A stretch of 7,222 nt of DNA from an uncultured Bacteroidales bacterium (GTDB taxonomy: Bacteria; Bacteroidota; Bacteroidia; Bacteroidales; UBA932): positions 1 through 7,222 of the forward strand of contig CAMNAD010000075.1 of the NCBI GenBank assembly GCA_946530505.1. Direction: 5' to 3'. Shown here piece after piece: positions 4,235 through 7,222 of the stretch (within the stretch, counting starts at the first letter, position 1; the number at the start of each line of letters is the position of its first letter). Under the pieces are notes generated by a model. It searched no databases and had not been told where the DNA came from. It saw nothing but the letters and a program-made list of their open reading frames with translations. Made by a program: the position numbers and the translations under genes.

Positions 4235-5941
4235 ATGAAACGGGCCTTGTCCATATTCTTCGCCTTTATGATGGCTGCAACCTGTGCATACCGCCTCAAT
4301 GCCCAGAAGGAGCACCGGGCCCTCATTCTCCCCGTAGAATTCTCAGACCTCAAATTCAGCACAAGCGCAGAAACGGCAGACAGTCTGGCCGCTGAATTGT
4401 CGGATTACTTCAACCGCCAGTTTCTAGGGGAAAAGAATTTCGTATTCGACATAGCCCCTAAAACCACTATAGGCAGCAGCTATAGCATCTACGGCAGAAA
4501 TACTTCTTACAAAAGGGACGCACTGGCATACAAGATGGCACTCACGGTATACCGCTCCAACTATGGCGCTATCGATTTCTCCCTGTACGACAACGACAAG
4601 GACGGCTACGTCAACGACATCATCTTCCTTACTCCAGGCGTGTCCGAACTTGCCGGCGGTGGAGAAGACCAGTTCTGGCCCGAATACACCGAGATCGAAG
4701 AAAAGGACATCCCGTTCTCGCTCCGGTACAAACTGAAAGGCTTTGCCCAAGTCAGCGAATTCGGCGCAGACAGCACCGTCGCGGGCATAGGCCTGATCGC
4801 GCACGAATTCGGGCACATCCTCGGGCTGCCGGACATGTACGATACCGATGCCGAAGCCAGCGAAGGTTTATGTCCCGGACTTGGGACGACAAGTTTCATG
4901 GCTCACGGACTCGAAAATCACGGCGGCAATACGCCTCCGAACTTCAATGCCGTCGAGAGAGAAATGCTTGGCGCAGGCCTTTGCGAAGTGCTGGACACTG
5001 TCGGCAGCTATACTCTCGAGCCAATCCACGTCAACGGGCATTATTTCAAGATCCCGACTTACACCGAAAACAGATATTATCTGCTCGAGAATCGCGGCAA
5101 TGACGGCAACGATGCTTTTATAGGCGGGGATGGCATGCTTATATATAAGGTGGACAGGTCCGATCAGGATGCAGGCTGGTCATCTTATTTTCAGCGGACT
5201 CTAAGCGCCCTTGAAAGGTGGCAGAACAATCAGGTGAACTGCAATCCCGGATTCCCCTGCGCCGCCATCATCCCGGCAGTTTCGGACAGCACCGACATAT
5301 CCCTTATGTTCTGGCCCCAGGAAGGCAGGACCATATTCAGCCCCGGGCGCATAGCCGTTACCGACATTGTCCGCAGCGGCAGCGACATCCGCTTCAAGGC
5401 AGTCGTTCCCGTGAAGATAGAAGGGACATCAGTTTTCCAGAGCAGCGCTATCGTGACCTGGAGCATTTCGGAAGAATTGGGGCAGGTGGACAGCTGCAAG
5501 CTGGAATGGTCGGCCCAGAATCAAGCCCCTGTCCGGGTTGACGGCGTATGCTCCGGTGCTGGCAGCTACAACTATACAATCCAGGGGCTGACTCCCCGGA
5601 CAACATACAATTATACCGCCATCGTTTATTATTCCGATGGTGCTTCCTACTCAGCCGGAGGAAGTTTCACAACAAGGATATACCGGAACGGAATATTCCG
5701 TTTCATCTGGCTGGGTGATGCCCCAAGAAACCGCAATGGAAGCATAAAGTCTGGAGTATCCATTCCGCTGATAGTTTACAACAGTGTGGATGAAGAAATA
5801 GCATGGACATTCAACGGCAGGCCTGTGAGTCCTGACGCAGACGGCCTGTGGACCATTCCCGGGAACGGCACCCTGAAGGCGGAGATTACCGGGAAGGATG
5901 GGTCGAAAGACGTAATAATCAAGGAGATACGTGTAGAATGA
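4235..5941 (+). CDS. Secreted M6-family metallopeptidase with Fn3-like domain
   Basis: A 568-residue predicted zinc peptidase of the M6 (immune inhibitor A-like) family. Residues 1-23 are a signal peptide (MKR, hydrophobic core, LNA before Gln24). The peptidase domain begins at HRALILPVEFSD and has an acidic DNDKDGYVN segment (119-127, possible metal binding). It carries the zinc motif HEFGHILGLPD, with His190, Glu191, His194 and Asp200. A fibronectin-III-like domain covers about 393-481 (EGTSVFQSSAIVTW to GGSFTTR). A further beta-rich C-terminal part (482-568) is not recognised. The substrate is unknown. I chose the ATG at 4235 because upstream ATGs at 4199 and 4229 lie in the terminator and in the -7 box, and this start gives a clean signal peptide. 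The next gene overlaps by ATGA. There is no obvious sorting domain of the type IX system. Confidence 0.92.
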   Translation: MKRALSIFFAFMMAATCAYRLNAQKEHRALILPVEFSDLKFSTSAETADSLAAELSDYFNRQFLGEKNFVFDIAPKTTIGSSYSIYGRNTSYKRDALAYKMALTVYRSNYGAIDFSLYDNDKDGYVNDIIFLTPGVSELAGGGEDQFWPEYTEIEEKDIPFSLRYKLKGFAQVSEFGADSTVAGIGLIAHEFGHILGLPDMYDTDAEASEGLCPGLGTTSFMAHGLENHGGNTPPNFNAVEREMLGAGLCEVLDTVGSYTLEPIHVNGHYFKIPTYTENRYYLLENRGNDGNDAFIGGDGMLIYKVDRSDQDAGWSSYFQRTLSALERWQNNQVNCNPGFPCAAIIPAVSDSTDISLMFWPQEGRTIFSPGRIAVTDIVRSGSDIRFKAVVPVKIEGTSVFQSSAIVTWSISEELGQVDSCKLEWSAQNQAPVRVDGVCSGAGSYNYTIQGLTPRTTYNYTAIVYYSDGASYSAGGSFTTRIYRNGIFRFIWLGDAPRNRNGSIKSGVSIPLIVYNSVDEEIAWTFNGRPVSPDADGLWTIPGNGTLKAEITGKDGSKDVIIKEIRVE

Positions 5942-6342
5942 AAATACCTGCAGCCATATTCCTCGCAGCACTCGTTCTCGGATTTGCATCATGCCGGGAG
6001 CATACTCTGTCGGACGACTTCAAGTTCGACAGCACCATACGCATGCAGATTAAGGGTTACACTACTTTCAGATACGAGCCCGAGACTTGCCAGATAGGAT
6101 TCAACCGCGACCGCTGCGAATTCCGCATACATACCGACAACATGTCGGATTTCTATATAATCCGCCTGGACGAGATGCCTGCCGCCGAAGGTCAGACTGT
6201 GGACGGGACCGTTTCCTGGACAACCGGAGACAACCTACATACAAAAAAGACCTCCTTCGAAGTCATACGTCTCGAAGGAGGAAAAATCTGGCTATGGTCT
6301 CCAAGCACGCGCATCGCCGCCGTGGTGATGGAGCTGGAGTGA
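5938..6342 (+). CDS. Small lipoprotein of unknown function
   Basis: A 134-residue predicted lipoprotein. The signal peptide MKIPAAIFLAALVLGFASC puts the lipidated cysteine at residue 19; the lipobox (FASC) has an unusual Phe at -3, which Bacteroidota tolerate. The mature part looks all-beta, with aromatic-rich strands (GYTTFRYEPETCQIGFN, DNMSDFYIIRLDEM, GGKIWLWSP). It resembles unannotated Bacteroidales lipoproteins as far as I recall, but I cannot give it a function. Its ATG overlaps the TGA stop of the M6 peptidase gene (ATGA), so translation is probably coupled and the two products may act together in the envelope, for example as partner, inhibitor or substrate receptor (inference). The start of the reading frame upstream of 5938 lies inside the M6 gene and lacks a signal peptide, so it was not used. 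Ends ten bases from the convergent tpiA stop. Confidence 0.85.
   Translation: MKIPAAIFLAALVLGFASCREHTLSDDFKFDSTIRMQIKGYTTFRYEPETCQIGFNRDRCEFRIHTDNMSDFYIIRLDEMPAAEGQTVDGTVSWTTGDNLHTKKTSFEVIRLEGGKIWLWSPSTRIAAVVMELE
6243..6281 (-). terminator. Intrinsic terminator of tpiA inside the convergent lipoprotein gene
   Basis: CCTCCTTCGA (6251-6260) and TCGAAGGAGG (6272-6281) form a perfect 10-bp stem with an 11-base loop. On the minus strand the stem is followed by TC and then six Ts (plus coordinates 6243-6248). It lies about 70 bases past the tpiA stop in tpiA's direction of transcription and within codons of the lipoprotein gene on the other strand. No other terminator is visible in the ten-base gap between the two stops. 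Confidence 0.7.
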
Positions 6343-6352
6343 TACCGATAAT

Positions 6353-7114
6353 CTAGAACGACAGAGCGATGCCGATGAAGTCGTCGGCCTTGAGGGCAGC
6401 GCCGCCGATGAGGCCGCCGTCGATGTCAGGCTGTGCGAAAAGTTCCCTGGCGTTGGAGGGCTTGCAGCTTCCGCCGTAGAGGATGGTGGTGTCGTCTGCG
6501 ACCTGAGCGCCGAACTTGCCTGCGAGCACTTTGCGGATGCAGGCGTGGATTTCCTCTGCCTGTTCTGCGGTAGCGGTCTTGCCGGTGCCGATTGCCCATA
6601 CGGGCTCATATGCCACGACGATGTTCTTCATATCTTCTGCGGTGAAGTTGAACAGCACGTTCTCGGTCTGTGCCTTAACGACGTCGAAATGCTTGCCTGC
6701 CTCACGCTCTTCGAGGTTTTCGCCTACACAGAGGATGACCTTAAGGCCTGCTGCCAAAGCGAGTTTAACCTTTTCCACGAGTTTGGCATCGGTCTCGCCG
6801 TAGTACTGCCTGCGCTCGGAGTGGCCGAGGATGGTCCAGCCTGCTCCGGTAGACTTGATCATATCGACCGAAACTTCTCCGGTGTATGCGCCCTTTTCCT
6901 TGTCGGCGCAGTTCTGCGCGGAGAGTTCAACGCGGGTTCCTTCTACTACGCCTGCGACTGCGCAGAGGTGGGTGAAAGGAGTGGCGACGATGAGGCCGAC
7001 TTCTGCGGGCACCTCAGCGGCCTTGGCTACTACATCTTTGGCGAGTTGTACGCCTTCGGGAACGGTGGTGTTCATCTTCCAGTTCCCAGCAACAATGTTT
7101 TTTCTCATATTCAT
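6353..7114 (-). CDS. tpiA: Triose-phosphate isomerase
   Basis: A 253-residue TIM-barrel enzyme of normal length that interconverts dihydroxyacetone phosphate and glyceraldehyde 3-phosphate in glycolysis and gluconeogenesis, in the cytoplasm. The active-site residues are all present (numbering from the first Met): Asn11 and Lys13 in GNWKMN, His98 in ILGHSERR, Glu170 in VAYEPVWAIGTGKTA with the mobile loop 6, and the phosphate-binding YGGSCKP and GLIGGAAL segments. There are two candidate starts: ATG at 7114 (MNMRKNIV) and ATG at 7108 (MRKNIV). The second agrees better with the usual N-terminus of the family; the longer frame is listed because the promoter allows either. It is transcribed alone, divergent from tyrS and convergent with the lipoprotein gene. 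Confidence 0.97.
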   Translation of the reverse strand: MNMRKNIVAGNWKMNTTVPEGVQLAKDVVAKAAEVPAEVGLIVATPFTHLCAVAGVVEGTRVELSAQNCADKEKGAYTGEVSVDMIKSTGAGWTILGHSERRQYYGETDAKLVEKVKLALAAGLKVILCVGENLEEREAGKHFDVVKAQTENVLFNFTAEDMKNIVVAYEPVWAIGTGKTATAEQAEEIHACIRKVLAGKFGAQVADDTTILYGGSCKPSNARELFAQPDIDGGLIGGAALKADDFIGIALSF

Positions 7115-7125
7115 AGTTAATTGAA

Positions 7126-7158
7126 TTGCAAATTTACTAATAATTGCCCAAATTTGCA
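7126..7158. promoter_or_regulatory. Divergent tpiA / tyrS promoter region with 9-bp inverted repeat
   Basis: On the minus strand TAAATTTG (plus 7129-7136) is an exact -7 box for tpiA, with TCTG at the -33 position (7157-7160, three of four matches). On the plus strand CAAATTTG (7149-7156) is a one-mismatch -7 box for tyrS, with TTG at 7126-7128 and 20 bases between. The two boxes form a perfect inverted repeat, TGCAAATTT (7127-7135) and AAATTTGCA (7150-7158). The symmetry may be only promoter symmetry, or may also be an operator. Confidence 0.5.
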
Positions 7159-7178
7159 GACTATTAGATAATCATTCG

Positions 7179-7222
7179 ATGAAGAATTTTGTAGAAGAAC
7201 TGAAATGGCGCGGGATGATTCA
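7179..7222 (+). CDS. tyrS: Tyrosine-tRNA ligase, 5' end only
   Basis: Only the first 14 codons are in the window: MKNFVEELKWRGMI, then the first two bases of a CA- codon, truncated by the window edge. This matches the characteristic beginning of Bacteroidota tyrosyl-tRNA synthetases (FVEEL-WRGM-H), the class I enzyme that charges tRNA-Tyr in the cytoplasm. No catalytic motif falls inside the visible part, so the call rests on N-terminal similarity from memory. The gene is divergent from tpiA, and its likely -7 box (7149-7156) would give a leader of about 18 bases. Confidence 0.8.
   Translation, partial: MKNFVEELKWRGMI

Noticed and set aside
6545..7120. Plus-strand open frame of 191 codons
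   Set aside because: Exact antisense of tpiA, whose active-site motifs are unambiguous.

Overview
The window looks like a chromosomal segment from a member of the Bacteroidales (Bacteroidota) of moderate GC content. Three things point there: the gene set (a 58-residue histone-H1-like Hc1 protein, secreted C11 and M6 peptidases, short unannotated lipoproteins); promoters of the Bacteroidota type (TAnnTTTG at -7, TTTG about 20 bases upstream) in front of most genes; and almost no Shine-Dalgarno sequences. I cannot fix the genus. Most genes here are ordinary core genes. I see no prophage, insertion sequence, CRISPR array or defence system.

Layout. Bases 1-320 hold no convincing complete gene. 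They are a GC-rich block with a 50-bp-period direct repeat and several perfect or near-perfect palindromes. The last palindrome (321-348) spans the stop codon of a minus-strand tyrosine recombinase of the XerD type (327-1208). Divergent from it is a C11 (clostripain-family) peptidase lipoprotein (1250-2506). Then come rplY (ribosomal protein L25/CTC, 2619-3200) with its own promoter and a foldable leader, and pth (peptidyl-tRNA hydrolase, 3215-3793) in the same operon. A separate unit encodes the Hc1-like DNA-binding protein (3910-4086). After a strong intrinsic terminator there is a secreted M6 metallopeptidase with a fibronectin-III-like domain (4235-5941), translationally coupled by an ATGA overlap to a small lipoprotein of unknown function (5938-6342). 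Convergent to that is tpiA (6353-7114, minus). Divergent from tpiA is the 5' end of tyrS (from 7179), cut by the window edge.

How the genes fit together. rplY and pth serve translation, tyrS charges tRNA, tpiA is glycolytic, and XerD resolves chromosome dimers. The C11 peptidase, the M6 peptidase and the small lipoprotein are envelope or secreted products, probably for protein degradation or maturation outside the cytoplasm.

The most notable signals are regulatory or structural. xerD, the C11 gene and the M6 gene have -7 boxes so close to the start codon that their mRNAs should be leaderless or nearly so. A perfect 14-bp inverted repeat with a T-rich tail lies inside pth. The apparent tpiA terminator is embedded antisense in the convergent lipoprotein gene. 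The -33 box of the M6 promoter lies inside the U-tract of the preceding terminator. The repeat and palindrome cluster behind xerD is unexplained. I found no clear new multi-gene system.
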